DNA of 64,000 bases from Chrysemys picta bellii (Eukaryota > Chordata > Testudines > Emydidae). The notes beneath the pieces were generated by a model, which was not told where the DNA came from, ran no database searches, and worked only from the letters and a program-made list of their open reading frames with translations. Position numbers and translations under genes: made by a program. The stretch spans positions 84,880,981 through 84,944,980 of the forward strand of contig NC_088800.1 in NCBI RefSeq assembly GCF_011386835.1, written 5' to 3'. This document shows, piece by piece, positions 63,738 to 64,000 of the stretch (positions within the stretch are counted from its first letter, which is position 1; every line of letters begins with the position of its first letter).

Positions 63738-64000
63738 CTAAAGAAAGAAAACAGTGCAGCTTATTATCATGCAAGTTCACTGTGTCTGTCTTCCACCATG
63801 GAGGCTTAGAAAAGACTGTCTCCAAACTCCATCCAGATTCCAGACAGAAAGTAAGTTCTTGGTGTATTAAAACGGAACAGTTCTCCCAGCCAAAAATAAC
63901 ACCTTTCCCAGCTATCAAGCATCCGGTGCTCCAAGCTTTGCACTATGTGTCGATATGAATTAGGCCTATCACTACACACAAAAATACCCCCATCACATTT
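63738..64000 (-). other. Intron 1, 3' end only
   Basis: Upstream of exon 2 on the minus strand. It ends in a pyrimidine-rich stretch and AG at 63739-63738. I see no other feature. Human intron 1 is long, which fits the absence of exon 1 here. Confidence 0.7.

Noticed and set aside
1..64000. PKD1 pseudogene copy (as in primates)
   Set aside because: All 36 exons are in frame with intact splice signals, which a pseudogene would be unlikely to keep.

Overview
The window is vertebrate genomic DNA, most likely from a turtle (Testudines) or another archosauromorph reptile. Several CR1 LINE copies carry the sauropsid 3' end (repeats of ATTCTATG or AATCTATG). There are also MIR-like SINEs and several short foldback and hAT-like repeats that I associate with turtle genomes. 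The call of turtle is an inference from repeat content. The call of sauropsid is firmer.

The window holds one protein-coding gene: PKD1 (polycystin-1), on the minus strand. I traced 36 consecutive coding exons, corresponding to human exons 2 to 37, from position 63737 down to 1101. They total 10,810 coding bases, about 3,603 codons. Every junction checked has a GT donor and an AG acceptor, and the reading frame stays open across all of them. Twenty-five of the 36 exons have exactly the human exon length as I remember it; the other eleven differ by multiples of three. Exon 1 (signal peptide, LRR N-cap) lies above position 64000. Exons 38 to 46 (last membrane helices and C-terminal tail) lie below position 1.

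Layout from high to low coordinates (gene 5' to 3'): leucine-rich repeats (63.7 to 60.3 kb); WSC domain and first PKD repeat (58.1 to 57.4 kb); C-type lectin (56.6 and 51.0 kb); linker exons and the LDL-A-like region (48.4 to 45.5 kb); more PKD-type repeats, including a single 3,626-base exon 15 (44.9 to 34.2 kb); REJ and GAIN region with the GPS autocleavage site (33.1 to 14.3 kb); first transmembrane helix and PLAT domain (13.6 to 11.0 kb); further membrane helices and cytoplasmic loops (10.1 to 1.1 kb).

The introns hold the rest: CR1 fragments, MIR-like SINEs, non-autonomous DNA transposons (one nested hAT-like copy with an 8-bp target duplication, one TA-flanked element with perfect 22-bp inverted ends), three putative LTR-like blocks with TATA boxes all pointing antisense to PKD1, a 50-bp minisatellite, and a polypurine/polypyrimidine tract in intron 12. 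I found no second gene, no convincing RNA gene and no novel multi-gene system. The most useful points for follow-up are repeats that abut or lie very close to splice donors (exons 37, 24 and 19), the intron 12 pyrimidine tract, and the few exons whose length has drifted.
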